Source of the DNA: Diphasiastrum complanatum
Taxonomy: Eukaryota; Streptophyta; Lycopodiopsida; Lycopodiales; Lycopodiaceae
Assembly: GCA_029204225.1 (NCBI GenBank)
Contig: CM055113.1
Coordinates: 20,233,798-20,297,797 of the forward strand
Length of the DNA stretch: 64,000 bases
Reading direction: 5' to 3'
Below are positions 1 to 9,805 of this stretch, piece by piece (the first letter of the stretch is position 1; every line of letters begins with the position of its first letter). The notes under the pieces are model-generated. The model was not told where the DNA came from. It searched no databases and saw only the letters and a list, made by a program, of their open reading frames with translations. Both the position numbers and the translations under genes were made by a program.

Positions 1-165
1 TTTTTTTTACACGCACCTTCTTGGCGGAAGGTAAGGTGCGTGTAAAAAAAAGTAAATTTTTTTACGTGCACCTTCCAACGTCCGAAAAAAATTTGCCCCA
101 CACATTACGTTCTGTGAGGCACCAACATTTCCTTTGTAAAAAAGTTGCAGTCCATACCATACAAG
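1..165 (-). repeat. R hairpin module, partial copy a, with gypsy RT scrap
   Basis: This is the window-edge remnant of a GC-rich, hairpin-forming module that occurs six times here. Visible are the T-tract, a GCACCTT...AAGGTGC stem, and then a 60-base piece of gypsy reverse transcriptase N-terminus (residues like VHTIP) that accompanies every copy. The RT scrap reads on the plus strand and stops at about 165, where unrelated gypsy integrase sequence begins in the other orientation. The outer part of the module lies beyond the window edge. Confidence 0.6.
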
Positions 166-179
166 CTACAAAACCAAGT

Positions 180-331
180 CAAACTTTGGTCCTGGAGGGT
201 CTTCTGACTCATTGACACACAAGGCATTTCTTCAAGTATTCTTCCGTATCCTTGTGAATTGTGGGCCACTAGCATCTAGACTGTAGGATCTTGCGAACTA
301 TAATGTCCGATGCAAAATGACCACCATTGTT
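180..331 (-). pseudogene. Ty3/gypsy integrase zinc-binding (H2C2) remnant
   Basis: The minus strand reads GGHFASDIIVRKIL, then C-stop-WPTIHKDTEEYLKKC and LVCQ. This is the His-His-Cys-Cys finger found at the N-terminus of gypsy integrases. A stop codon follows the residue after QSR, and another follows CQ. No integrase catalytic core follows; the sequence runs into the plus-strand RT scrap at about 165. A clearer version of the same domain lies at about 42.1-42.2 kb. It is a dead fragment; the family call is firm, the exact lineage is not. Confidence 0.7.
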
Positions 332-1271
332 GGAGGGTTTGCGGATATTGAGGCACCTCTAACATAGTTAATAAGTGAGAGAGATTTGGCACCATGCGTG
401 TGTAAGTCCAACCCAATGATCACATAGTTATTTGATTAGTTAGAAGTTAATAAAATGACTTTAGGCCTTTTTGCGTGACTTTGAATGTCGCAAGGCCTAA
501 TAGTCAAGTTAGTGAATAAAAAGGGCTCCTCCCAAAATATGAATTTCAAATAATAAGAAGGTGTAGTGGGTTTCTTTCCTTGCCTATCCTCAATGAAGTT
601 AGTTGTCACGCGTAGATTCGTTCCCATGAGAGTGATAGCATAGTTCAGATTTCAGCATGAATGGAAGATTCACATCTAACTCTACCATCCAGTAACCCTA
701 AGCATTAACACTACATCCATTAACACTAGATCCACAATGAAGATAGTTTACTCTTTCTGTCTCTCTCTCTTTCTCTCTCATAAAAAGTATAAAAGCATGC
801 AATCCCAATAACAATCAGATCCAACAATTAGCAAAACACAATAAAAGCATGAGAGATGGAGGAAAAGTGATAGAGAGCAAGGACATTCATAAATCTATTT
901 CACAAGAGAACCAATCTACTTTATTGAAATGAAGATACGTACATGTGTAGCAAACTCGAGCTGGTCCCTTTTTATAGTAGAGAGGAGGACCCTGGCCTCT
1001 GAATCCTATTGGTCTGTCTCCCTAACTATTCAAATTCAAAAAAGAGTGGGAACCATTCAAATTGGAGGGAAACCCAACTTTATTCACTAACTTGACATTT
1101 AGGCCTTGCAACATTAAAAGTCCTGCAAAAAGGCTTAAAGTCCTTTTATTAACTTTCTAATTAATCAAATCTCTATGTGATCATCGGGTTGGACTTACAC
1201 ATGCAGGGTTACAAATCCCTCTCACTTATTAACTAGGGTTAGGGTTGCCTTGGGATCTGCAAACCCTCCCT
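332..1271. mobile_element. Foldback element with about 190-bp terminal inverted repeats
   Basis: The left arm (about 332-525) and the right arm (about 1082-1271) are imperfect inverted copies. Both start GGAGGGTTTGC and share the blocks TTAATAAGTGAGAG, GTGTAAGTCCAACCC, TGATCACATAG and CAAGTTAGTGAATAAA. The 556-bp centre has no credible ORF. It has CT-rich tracts near 740-780 and, on the minus strand, a TATAAAAAGGG motif at about 967-978 that looks like a Pol II promoter. No clear target-site duplication was seen. The element abuts a copia integrase fragment at 1275. It could be a MULE-like or foldback non-autonomous DNA transposon, or two inverted LTR pieces around a spacer. The class is not resolved. 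Confidence 0.6.
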
Positions 1272-1274
1272 TAA

Positions 1275-1646
1275 AATAATTAAAGGCCTCAGACTTGTTC
1301 TTAAGGAACATAACTTTGGTAGATCGGGAGTAGTCATCAATAAATGTGATGAAATATAAGGCTTGGCCCAAAGAGGGCACGACCATAGGACCACATAAGT
1401 CACTATGAACTAATGACAGAATGGACTTAGTCCTTTTGGAAATCTTGTTCTAGGTTGTTTTCTTAGTAAGCAATCTTCACAACTAGTCTGATTAGTTGTG
1501 GAAGCAACATTAATGACCATGTCCTTGACCATACTATTATGGTGCATATACAAGATCGACCTCATGTTTAAACGTCCTAATCTTTGATGCCAGACATGAC
1601 AATCAGAATTACTCACAAAAGTAGTAAGTGCATATTCATGACTCAA
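1275..1646 (-). pseudogene. Ty1/copia GAG-pre-integrase and integrase fragment
   Basis: On the minus strand the order is VWHQRLGRLNMRSI (GAG-pre-integrase), CEDCLLRKQPR (the second half of the zinc-binding motif), then HSDLCGPMVV and YFITFIDDYSR (the start of the catalytic core with its first Asp). A frameshift or stop near 1410 separates the halves. The core ends at KSEAFNYFKG, where the foldback arm begins. The 3' half of integrase, RT and RNase H are missing. A shorter copy of the pre-integrase part occurs at 55131-55271. Confidence 0.75.
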
Positions 1647-2452
1647 GATATATAAATTAATTTGCAGTTGCCCACATAAATCATTGAAGCATCAATCCCA
1701 AATAGTAAAAATACATTCCAAAGCTGAACCAAAGATTTGATGTTTCGATTGTTCCAAATAACCATTGATGAACAATCATTGTTGACATTACTCAATAAAA
1801 GATTCACCGAGTTAGTATCCACTGAGCAATGCAAACTTCTCCAAAGAAACTGATACAAATTGCTGGTATATTTTAAAGTCAGTTTTCGATAGAGTTTTGG
1901 TTGATTGAGAGAACATTCCCAGTCATTACTCACATCCATGCATTCTGGATAAGCGCATGAATTAGATATTGACAATTGAGTTCTCGAGAATTCATAGGAA
2001 TATGGTTCTTCAATTGAAGTCACTTGAAGATCTTGTAAAATGGATCTATGAGGCATTGAACAATAATCCAAAGTAATGATACAAGTTGGATTTATACGGA
2101 ATAATGAAATCTCTTCATTGTGGACAATATCCTTGTTGAATACCCCATACTCCATTAGATTGTTGTCAAAAAAACAAATATTCTCAAAAGCTCCCAAATT
2201 AAATTGAATTGGTTTGCAGATCAAATCCTTTAAATAGCCACTTAATTCCAAGCCATGGAATATCGATGCCATATAGTCGTCATTTTGAAAGTTTGGTGAA
2301 TGCCTTGATCGACTTTCTTTGAGCATAGCAATATTCTCAATTTGACGATCCATAGTTGCTTGTTTATGGACTAGATTAAGGCATGGATGTAGGTCAAGTT
2401 TTGGACTTTGATGGTTGAAGTGAAACTCGAAAGGATGTTCAATTATCTTCAC
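1643..2452 (-). CDS. Unclassified acidic retroelement ORF, copy 1 (269 codons)
   Basis: I do not recognise this protein. The open frame has 269 codons. Conserved blocks shared with the other copies include DYMASIFHGLE, SGYLKDLICKPIQF, NNDCSSMVIWNN and LWNVFLLFGIDAS. It contains no polymerase, integrase or protease motif. The copy at 20.2-21.4 kb has a longer acidic, D/E/Q-rich N-terminus and sits directly behind a gag-like ORF, so I infer it is an accessory ORF of an LTR element, perhaps of the gypsy type. Here the N-terminus is cut; a frameshifted gag tail lies upstream at 2500-2880. The C-terminus reads YIS and runs against the copia fragment. A third, shorter copy is at 55268-55645. Confidence 0.5.
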   Translation of the reverse strand: MKIIEHPFEFHFNHQSPKLDLHPCLNLVHKQATMDRQIENIAMLKESRSRHSPNFQNDDYMASIFHGLELSGYLKDLICKPIQFNLGAFENICFFDNNLMEYGVFNKDIVHNEEISLFRINPTCIITLDYCSMPHRSILQDLQVTSIEEPYSYEFSRTQLSISNSCAYPECMDVSNDWECSLNQPKLYRKLTLKYTSNLYQFLWRSLHCSVDTNSVNLLLSNVNNDCSSMVIWNNRNIKSLVQLWNVFLLFGIDASMIYVGNCKLIYIS

Positions 2453-2499
2453 ATCTTGATCTGAATCTTGACTTCCGTCTAATCCTAACTTTTACCATC

Positions 2500-2880
2500 T
2501 GTTGTTGGAACTTGATTCGGATTTTGAATTGGACATTTGTTGCCTACAACTGTATTCGGATCTGGGACTTGACTTTCATTTTCACTTTGCTCATCTGACT
2601 CATTGTCCTCGCTTCGCTCATCCCCTTCGTCGTTGTCACTTTGCTCATCAGACTCATTGCTGGGATCATCTTCATCTTCAGAAGTTTCTTTCTTTCATGC
2701 ACGTGCGGTTGTCGATCCATTGTTGCTTTAGTGTATACACTCACTTTTTGAATCCGCATCTTCATTTTCTCAAACCACCTGGATTGTCTTCTTTCCTTCC
2801 AGTAGTTAAGCCTTTGTTCTTGTTGCTCGTACTTTAATTCATATTCTAGTTTTGATCTATCAGATATAGCTACTGTCAAA
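2500..2880 (-). pseudogene. Gag C-terminal tail, frameshifted
   Basis: The minus strand encodes a charged stretch with LEYELKYEQQEQRL, WKERRQ and RWFEKMKMRIQK. This matches the end of the gag-like ORF at about 21.4-21.6 kb (DYEQQEHRLHLEAQRKEE). It then continues in a shifted frame through DE-rich sequence that should be the acidic N-terminus of the ORF at 1643-2452. The long plus-strand frame over the same bases is a shadow. Confidence 0.5.
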
Positions 2881-3080
2881 TTTTTGAAAGATTCTGTTAC
2901 AATTTTCCATTGGTTCTAAGAAATTCTTATTCCTAGAAGCGTTGAGGATCAAGATCTTTTTCTCAAAATCAAAATCCAATTGAAATCAAGTGATAAAGTT
3001 TTTTCCAAATCTCATCAGAGATAGGAGTTAATTGAAAAGTCTAGATCCAATCTCATTGTTCCTTGAAGTGATTTGGAAGA

Positions 3081-3590
3081 ATGGCTGATTTAGATAATGA
3101 ACCTGATTTACTTGGTCCTCCGATTGTTGCTCCACAAGTTATTGTTAGAAGATCACCTCGTCTAGAGTTACCAAAGTATAATGGGTTGTATGATCCAGTC
3201 AGATTTCTCAAAATCTTTTCTGAATCATGTGAGGTTTATGGCGAAGTTTTTCCACAAAATAAACTTAAGCTATTTCCTATGGCCTTAACATGAGCAACAC
3301 AAGATTGGCTTTACAACTAGGATGAGACTAAACGTATGGATCGAGAAGTGGTTAAAGCTAGCCTAATCACAACATTTGAACATAGAAATTTTTTGGAAGA
3401 TCCTTTTCTACTTTTAAGTAAAACTAAAATGGAAAAGAAAGAAAGGGTGCGAGAGTATATTGAACGGGTCAAGCATCTAAGATTAGAGTGTGATCCTGAA
3501 CTAATAAATAATGACACTATGATTATGTGGTTTTTAGCAGGTCTATACACTACAACAAGACACACAATTTCCAACGTTTTTTTGACCATT
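3081..3590 (+). pseudogene. Ty3/gypsy gag remnant
   Basis: The plus strand starts ATG with MADLDNEPDL and continues with LELPKYNGLYDPVRFLKIF, KLFPMALT, a stop, QDWLYN, a stop, ASLITTFEHRNF and VREYIERVKHLRLE. This is the retrotransposon gag fold: target-capsid N-half, 'WF/WLYN' block, then the helical C-half. Two in-frame stops, near 3291 and 3318, break it. A repeat with a CACTA-like end interrupts it at 3548. A near-identical broken copy lies at 56248-56757 and shares both stops, so the damage is older than the duplication. Confidence 0.75.
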
Positions 3591-3845
3591 TTTTGTGAAG
3601 AGAGAATTTAAAATGAATCGCGGGGGAGTGGAATGCTCGAGCGTCGAGTCTGACATTTGTCCTTGGTATAAGGCTTGCAAATTTCACCGTTTTTTTCAAA
3701 GATTTCTAGGGAGGGTTATACAGAGGGTTATAAAGAACGTTATAGAGCGGTTTATAGGGAGGGTCAAGCAGGCCAAGACACATTCCAAAATACTCTATTC
3801 ACCGAGAGTAATATCATGACTGATGAAAAAAAGGCCCCTTGGTAT
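3548..3845 (+). mobile_element. CACTA-end-like repeat, unit 1 of a direct pair
   Basis: It begins CACTACAACAAGA, followed by ACACAATTTCCAACG and a T-run. This is the layout of plant CACTA (En/Spm) terminal and subterminal sequence. About 150 bp in lie GGGAGGGTTATA repeats and a block ending AAAAAAAGGCCCCTTGG. The whole 300 bp recurs at 4206-4510. I see no inverted partner end, so this is a truncated or degenerate end, or a miniature derivative. It interrupts the gypsy gag. Confidence 0.5.
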
Positions 3846-4205
3846 AAACCACGGTATGTTACAGAATGTAAATGGATTCACTTTTGAAAATTGTTGTCTA
3901 TCAACACACTAAATTCCAATTTCTATCAACAATAGTTGCCATATCCACAAGTGAATAAAAAAAATTTTGTATCACAATAAAAATATCATGACCACAATTT
4001 GTGTACTCACAAGCGTCGACTTCTTGTTTGATGTCAACTAGTCAAATAATAAAGTGTGATTGCATCTATGAGCAATCTGATTGATATTATCATGAGTTGA
4101 AATAGATTGGACTGTCACACTTATTCATTTGGTGGTTACTCGTTATCATTTGCCGCATCATCATGCAACAAATCTGCCAATCCAAATGAGTCTATATCTA
4201 CTTCT

Positions 4206-4510
4206 CACTACAACAAGATGCGCAATTTCCAGCGCTTTTTTTGAGTATTTTTTTGTAAAGATAGAATTTAAAATGAGCCGCGGGCGGAGCGGAAAGCTCA
4301 AGCGTCGGGTCCGGCATCTGGCCTCGATATAAGCCTTGAAAATTCTAACGTGCTTTTCAAAGATTTATAGGGAGGGTTATAGGAAGGTTTATAAGAAAGG
4401 TTATAGAGAGGGTTATAGGGAGGGGAGGGTCAAGCAAGCCAAGAGGCATTCCAAAATACTTTGCTCATCGTGGGTAATAGCGTGACTGATGAAAAAAAGG
4501 CCCCTTGGTT
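4206..4510 (+). mobile_element. CACTA-end-like repeat, unit 2 of a direct pair
   Basis: Same start (CACTACAACAAGA), followed by TTTCCAGCG, a T-run, AAAATGAGCCGCGGGCGGAGCGG and GGTTATAGGGAGG repeats, ending AAAAAAAGGCCCCTTGG. The 360 bp between the two units contains no gene. The pair recurs at 56715-57012 and 57371-57665. The GGTTATAGGGAG 12-mers would translate as Gly-Tyr-Arg-Glu repeats on the plus strand, but no long frame carries them. Confidence 0.5.
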
Positions 4511-5303
4511 TATGGATAGATGAGTAGAGAAAGCTTTCATTACTCGTAAGAAGGAACTAAAAATTCAATAGGCATTACTGCCTCTTGACCATAAATGAGG
4601 TGGAAGGGTGTGACCCATCTAGTGACCTTCTTGGGAGTGGTACGATGTGCCCAGATAGCTAACAACAGCTTGGTTTTCCAATCTGATCTACTTGTCTCAA
4701 CTATCTTCGTCTGAATCTTGCAGATGGTCTTATAGTGAATTCTGCTTGGCCATTACATCGAGGATAGTAGGGGGTACTTTTTCGATGTACAACAAGGTAA
4801 TGGTGTAAGAGATTATCAACCACTACATTTAAGAAGTGTTAATCTCTATTACTAACAGGCTCGATTAGGACAACCAACCACATAATGATGTTTTCATATA
4901 GAGAACACGCGATGATCTTTGCATTGGCATCCTTTGTGGCTCTAGCCTCAACCCATTTGGTAGCGTAATCTGTGGCAATAAAGATGTAACAAGCTTGAGT
5001 GTTTTTGGCTGTTGGGCTGATGGGCCCAACAAAGTCTAAATCCCATTTATGGAAATCTTCGTCTTCTATAATTCGGATTAGCGGCGTGAAGTCAGCTTTT
5101 TCTGTCTTCTTGGCTCATTGACAAACATGATCATGATCACATGTTTTTATAATAGCAAATGTATCCTTAAACAGTGATCGCCACCATAACCCTGCTCGGA
5201 GGATGATCTTAACAGTCGCTTCAGTAGAGAAGTGACTACCACCAATGCCTTCATGAGCCTGAGATATGATAGGTCATATGTCAGATTCATAATCGCATCG
5301 GCA
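4511..5303 (-). pseudogene. Ty3/gypsy integrase core remnant
   Basis: The minus strand shows decayed integrase sequence after the RNase H of the next feature. Readable patches include KHVIMIMF, WD/GI patches, LLGPSAQQPK, LVIEINTS and YIEKVPPTILDVMAKQ, spread over several frames with many stops. The fuller copy in block C (52330-52996, plus) reads GPISPAAKNTQACYIF and DYATKWVEARATKDAN, which is a standard integrase core. The sequence ends at about 4511, where the CACTA-like repeat begins. Confidence 0.65.
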
Positions 5304-5305
5304 TA

Positions 5306-6111
5306 TTATTCCGTCAGCATCCCTTCTATATAATTGTCCCGCGATAAGTTGAAAAAATCCACTTTTATTAAAAAATTGCTTTTGGCTACTTGACTTAGTT
5401 CTTCTTTAAGTCGGCGGACAGTGGTAAGGAGTTGAGTAATTTCCTCAGCCCAAAGTGGAGTGGCATCAATCCGAAAAAGACATGCATCAAGTAGTTCATT
5501 GTTGATTAGGATATCGGCCTTTTCAGCATTTGGAAGTGGGGACATGTGGTCGGCCATGAAGTGTTGTGTGTCTTTTCTTACGACTACCCAGAAGGTGAAT
5601 TCCTCAAGGATTAATAGCCATCGAGCTATTCGTCTGGTTTTACATGATTTATTGACAATATATAATAGGGCTTGATGGTCTATGTAAAATGCAAAGGTTT
5701 GGCCTAGCAAATAATGTTGCAATTGTTGTACGGCGTAGACATGGCTAGTACTTCATGTTCGATTGTTGTATAGTTTACTTCAGCAGGCACCACTTGTCTG
5801 CTCAAGAAACGTATCAGAAAATCTTTGTTATACCCGTGTGGTTGTGCTAGGATACCGCCAATAGCATACTTACTTGCGTAAGTATGCACATGGAATTCCT
5901 TCGTGTAATCAGGTGAACATAGTATTGGCATGGTGGTGAGAGCGGTCTTGAGTTCCTCAAGAGCTTTTATTCGTTCCTTGGTCAACCTAGGGTCAACCAC
6001 AACCAAATAAAGGAGTCGTGCCTTGCCGACATAGTCGATTATGAAGATGCGATAGTAGTTAGTATGGCCTAGGAAAATGTACACTTCCTTCACGGTCGCA
6101 AGTAAGGGCAT
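5306..6111 (-). pseudogene. Ty3/gypsy RT-RNase H connection and RNase H remnant
   Basis: Two overlapping minus-strand frames (5704-6111, then 5306-5722) together read through FLGHTNYYRIFIIDY (RT connection), SPDYTKEFHVHTYAS and GGILAQ (RNase H first block), NYTTIEHEVLA, FAFYIDHQALLYIVNK and IARWLLILEEF. Those are the standard gypsy RT-RNase H blocks. A one-frame slip at about 5713 separates them, so no full enzyme can be made. The same slip is in the copies at 51907 and 58870. Confidence 0.85.
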
Positions 6112-6195
6112 CTCAACTATAACTTTGATTTTAGAAGGATCGGTAGAAATACCGTCCTTTGATATGATATGTTTGAGTACAACCCTATGGGTTAC

Positions 6196-6540
6196 CTAGA
6201 TTTGGCACTTCTCAGGGTTTAGTGATATTCCAAACTGTTGACAACGAATGAAGATCTTTTCGAGTGCTTTGAGGTATTTTTCTGCTGAAGAATGCACCTC
6301 CAGATCATCAAGATAAATCTCGACGATGCAATGGAGCAAATCTTGAAACGCCATTTGCATGACGCATTGGAACGAGGAAGGGGCGTTGCATAGGGCAAAA
6401 GTCATTAATTGTAGCATAAATGCCATATTTAGTGGCGAAAGCCATCTTGTGTAGATCCTTAGGGGCTATCTAGACTAGGAAATAGCCACTAAATCCATCT
6501 AAAAAGTTGAAAGCCTCAACTCCTGCCATTTTCTCTAGAA
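6196..6540 (-). pseudogene. Ty3/gypsy reverse transcriptase palm fragment
   Basis: The minus strand reads LTTQILEKMAGVEAFNFLDGF, a disrupted stretch, FALCNAPSSFQCVMQMAF, then IVEIYLDDLEVHS and NPEKCQI. The YLDDL catalytic box is intact. The N-terminal half of the RT lies on the far side of the solo LTR at 6555-7271. A frameshift or stop between the LDGF block and the ALCNAP block makes it non-functional. Confidence 0.85.
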
Positions 6541-6554
6541 TTTGTGTTGTTAAG

Positions 6555-7271
6555 AGCACGTGTGAACTTCACCACACACCCTACAAGATCTTACTGAGGT
6601 GTTGTGATTGCACAAGATTGATCAAAAAATAGTATGCTTGAAAAATCTAAGGCAAGAGCACAATGGCATACATCTGATGAAAAAATCTAACTCTTCACTA
6701 TGAGAAATGAATGTCAGAAATAATTCTAAGTGTTCAATATGGAAAAAAGAGACTGCTCTCGGGTAGAGAGAGAAAATCATACATAGAAACTGGGGTAGAG
6801 AGAGAATGAGTCCAAAACACCAAAATCTCAATATTCACAATATGGCAAAACATGCTCAGCTTTTCCTACATGAGAGAGACTCGAATTCCTACAGTGGAGT
6901 TGCATGGAAAGTCCACTTAATTGAACTAATTCACCTACCAGAGATCCACATGTGTAACTGCATGCATGTATGGTGCATATACTGCATGTCAACTCATAAA
7001 ATTGCCTAGACATATGTAGATCACAGAAACTACTTTGCATGTTGCATGCACTGATTGCATGTGGCTCGCATGCATTCAGTAAGACTTTGCATGCTATCAA
7101 AACATCTGCATGTCATTACAGTTGAACCTATCTAACTCAAATCCGAGCTACACTAGAAGGATATGTGTTCAATTCACACTCCTTATATGTACAACATAAA
7201 ATCTAGTGGAAATTATCATGGTCATGACCCCAAACTCGAGATAGGAAGATAATATTTTAATAAACTTCACA
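6555..7271 (-). mobile_element. Solo LTR copy 1 inside gypsy RT
   Basis: The minus-strand sequence starts TGTGAAGTTTATT and runs about 717 bp. The intact copies at 50345-51074 and 59710-60437 show what it is: termini TGTGA...TCACA flanked on both sides by the 5-bp duplication CCCTT (AAGGG on plus), exactly splitting the RT codons between HFPL and LTTQIL. In this copy the last 15 or so bases and one target duplication are deleted. No internal retroelement sequence is present, so it is a solo LTR. It contains about ten CATGCA (RY) motifs clustered at 6900-7105. Confidence 0.8.
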
Positions 7272-7581
7272 AAGGGCAACGGGAAATGGTCTTTTTTAGT
7301 AACCGCGTTAAGATTCTTGAGGTCAACGCAGATACGAAGCTTGCCATTTTTCTTGGGCACCAAACAATGGGCGATACCCAATCCGTATGTTGGACTTCAT
7401 AAATGAAGCCAACATCAAGCAGCTTCTTAATATCCTCATCGATCCTTTCTCGATAAACATGGTTACAACGGTAAGGCTTAGCCCAAATAGGCTTAGAGTT
7501 TTCCTTGAGTGGAATGGTATGGACTGTTACTTTTTTACAAAGGAAATGGTGGTGCCTCACAGAACGTAATCTGTGGGGCAA
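7272..7581 (-). pseudogene. Ty3/gypsy RT N-terminal fragment
   Basis: The minus strand reads VHTIPLKENSKPIWAKPYRC, NHVYRERIDEDIKKLL, VGFIYEVQHTDWVSPIV and then shifts frame; LRICVDLKNLNAVTKKDHFP continues in the next frame. This is the fingers region of a gypsy RT with the VPKKNGK/RICVDLK blocks. Compared with the copy at 60335-60748 a small deletion near 7370 causes the shift. The fragment is bounded by the solo LTR on one side and the R module on the other. Confidence 0.85.
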
Positions 7582-7944
7582 ATTGTTTTTCGGACGTTGC
7601 AAGGTGCCCGGAAGGTGCGTGTAAAAAATAATTTTTGTCAAAAGAAAATGTAAAAACAGAATTCATGCAAGGGAAGGGCCGGCTCCTCGGCCCTTCCGCC
7701 CGCGGAAGAATGTGCACCCTCCGGCCTCCACCCTCGGGCGCACAATCTTTCGGTATCTATCTAAAAATTTCTTGGGGGGGGGGGGGGGGTGGGGGGGGAG
7801 GTCCTACTCCGAGGCCCTTCCGCCGCAAAAGAATGTGTAAAAATTTAGCTACTTGTTTATGATTGGATGCCATATACATGATTACGAGTTGAAGACCGTC
7901 ATGCGTTTTCGTAGAGAACGTCTCATCTCTGCAGAGAACGTTCT
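7582..7944 (+). repeat. R hairpin module, copy b
   Basis: Order on plus: decayed GGAAGGTGC stem with A-tract; stem GGAAGGGCCG...CGGCCCTTCC; stem starting AAGAATGTGC and closing GCGCACAATCTT; TATCTATCTAAAAATTTCTT; a G-tract; CCTTCCGCCGC; and a terminal palindromic block CTCTGCAGAGAACGTTCTT. The G-tract is 16 G, T, 8 G (7774-7798). The module is joined on the left to gypsy RT and on the right to copia integrase. The class is unknown; the strong GC stems contrast with the AT-rich surroundings. Confidence 0.7.
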
Positions 7945-9699
7945 TAGAACTCTAGATTAGAATGTTCTTCACCTCGATCTATTCTGATCTGCTTCACCTT
8001 GCTGCCTATGCATCTCTCAGTCCAATTCACATATTCTGTGAATTTATTGAGTACTTCAGATTTATTCTGAATAAAATACACTCTGGCAAACTTGCTATAA
8101 TCATCAATGAAGGTTATATAGTATTTTGAACCTCCAATTGAGATCACGTTGAATGGACCGCAGATGTCAGAGTGCACCAGCTCCAGAATCTTTGTCGTTC
8201 TGTAGGAGTCTTTGATGAATGGTATGCGTGACATCTTGCCTTCTAAACATGCATCACAGGCAGTCGAACTGGTTGCATTCGAGATGTTGACCCCTGTTAT
8301 CGCTCCATGATGACTTGCCTGGTAGAGTGCCATTGAGTTCATGTGGCAGAGCCTTCCGTGCTACAGAGTGTCTGGCGAGTCATTATGGGTCTGATGCACC
8401 TGATCTGCAAGTAGGCGTACCTTCAGATGATATAGATTCCCTTTTCTTCTACCTTGAGCAATGAGAGTGTTGGTGCTGGCATCAATCACATTGCATGCTT
8501 TGTTAGAAAATGTCACACGCATCCCTGCATCTGCTATTTCTACTACAAATAGCAAGTCTTGCTGCAGAGTTGGCACAAACAGAACGTCTTCGAGTTGTCT
8601 ATCTCTACCGTTGGTGTTGGGCCAAAGTGAACCAATACCGTTCACTTGATGTCTGGATCCATCTCCAAGAACTATGAATCTTGAGGGATCTGCACTTATA
8701 AAATCAGACATGATTCGTCTTGATGTCACGAAGTGCGAGGTGGCTCCTGAATCTAGGATCACCTCCTGCATGTCAAACGTTGATGCTGCACACACATCTT
8801 CACAGATGTAGGCGGTCGAACAATTTTTGTTCGTTCTTTCTTCGCCCATCTTCGAGCTCTCGGGCTCCTCGACATAGGAAGAACTATTATCGTTTTCCCG
8901 TCTGTTCTGTGCTGATCTGTTTCTTGGGTTTTGGCGGCAATCCATGGCTACATGACCCTTCTTATGGCAATGGATACACTCAATCTTGGGATTGCGCCAG
9001 CAGGTATCTACTGTATGCCCGTCTCTTCTGCATCTCGTGCAGGTCTTCTTGTCGACATCTTGTCGTTTCGACCTCCCTTTGGGCTTTCAGTTGCTTTTGC
9101 TGGTCCCCTCTGCTTGCTGGTCACGATCTTGCCTCTGATTCGACTCCCTCTTAGGCCTCAACTTCCTCTCGAATTTCAACAATCGCCTTTTCGTGTCTTC
9201 TGAAAAGATCTGGGTAAAGCTCTCAACAGATATGTGAGCTGCTTCTCAGCAGATACTGCATTCTCTGCTCCTGGGTAGTGATAGAAATAGATCCTTCATC
9301 TTTCTCACGAAAGAGGTGAGGTCTTTTTCATCCCACTACAGATTCGTCAGCTGATCTTCCAGCATCATATTCTGACTTCTTGATTTCGTCTGAAATCTTG
9401 TGAGCAGTGCATCCCACATCTCCTTAGCTTTGGAGAGTATAGCCAGGTCAAGTGTAAGGCTATCTTCGATGGAAGATGATAGCAAGGCTACTGCCTTGTC
9501 ATTTTTCTCCCTCCATTCGCGTAGCTCCTTGCCTATTGTCGTAGGCATTTCTTTTGTGCCATCCACCCACAGGAAGAGTCCTTTGCCCTTGAGTATCAAA
9601 GATGTCTTAACTTTCCAGGCTAGAAAGTTAGACCCTGAAGAATTAAGTATAGTGCAGATCTTGTTCTACATGTTGCTGATTGAAGCCATTGCTTCTTGA
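7945..9699 (-). pseudogene. Ty1/copia gag-protease-integrase fragment (5' half of pol)
   Basis: From 9699 down: a start ATG with an early stop; LAWKVKTSLILKGKGLFLW (UBN2-type gag); a broken middle; two zinc knuckles, CTRCRRDGHTVDTC and CIHCHKKGHVAMDC; protease LDSGATSHF; pre-integrase CHMNSMALYQASHH and CDACLEGK; integrase core start HSDICGPFNVIS and FIDDYSKFARVY. A TAG stop after SPDTL separates protease from pre-integrase and is shared with the inverted copy. Integrase is cut at RGEEHSNLEF, exactly where the R module starts. RT and RNase H are absent. Confidence 0.85.
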
Positions 9700-9780
9700 A
9701 ATTTGTTTTCTTGTCATTTGGTTGATTGTTTGAATGCTTGGCCTCCTGGATCTGCTAACTTCTCGGCTATGTCAGAATAT

Positions 9781-9800
9781 GATAGGGTGGCTCTGATACG
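9781..9800 (-). other. Copia primer binding site
   Basis: The minus strand reads GTATCAGAGCC just inside the LTR end, matching the complement of the plant initiator tRNA-Met 3' end (canonical TGGTATCAGAGC), with TC in place of TGG. It fixes the orientation of the copia element and the inner end of its 5' LTR. Confidence 0.6.
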
Positions 9801-9805
9801 ACTAA

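Larger units (their letters stand above)
1510..8034 (+). repeat. Large segmental block A, direct copy at 55131-61220
   Basis: About 6.5 kb recurs in the same orientation at 55131-61220 with the same order of parts: copia pre-integrase piece, acidic ORF, gag tail, gypsy gag, paired CACTA-like repeats, gypsy integrase-RNase H-RT with a solo LTR inside, R module and a copia integrase end. By eye the copies differ at a few percent of positions. The copy at 55 kb lacks about 460 bp of the acidic ORF (1996-2455 here). Boundaries are where visible homology stops. Confidence 0.8.

Noticed and set aside
7582-7944. Helitron 3' end in the R module (hairpin near an end)
   Set aside because: No CTRR terminus after a single short hairpin, and the module has several large stems instead.
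8720-9203. 144- and 90-codon plus-strand frames in the copia gag/protease region
   Set aside because: Shadows of the minus-strand zinc-knuckle and protease coding sequence, which has clear family motifs.
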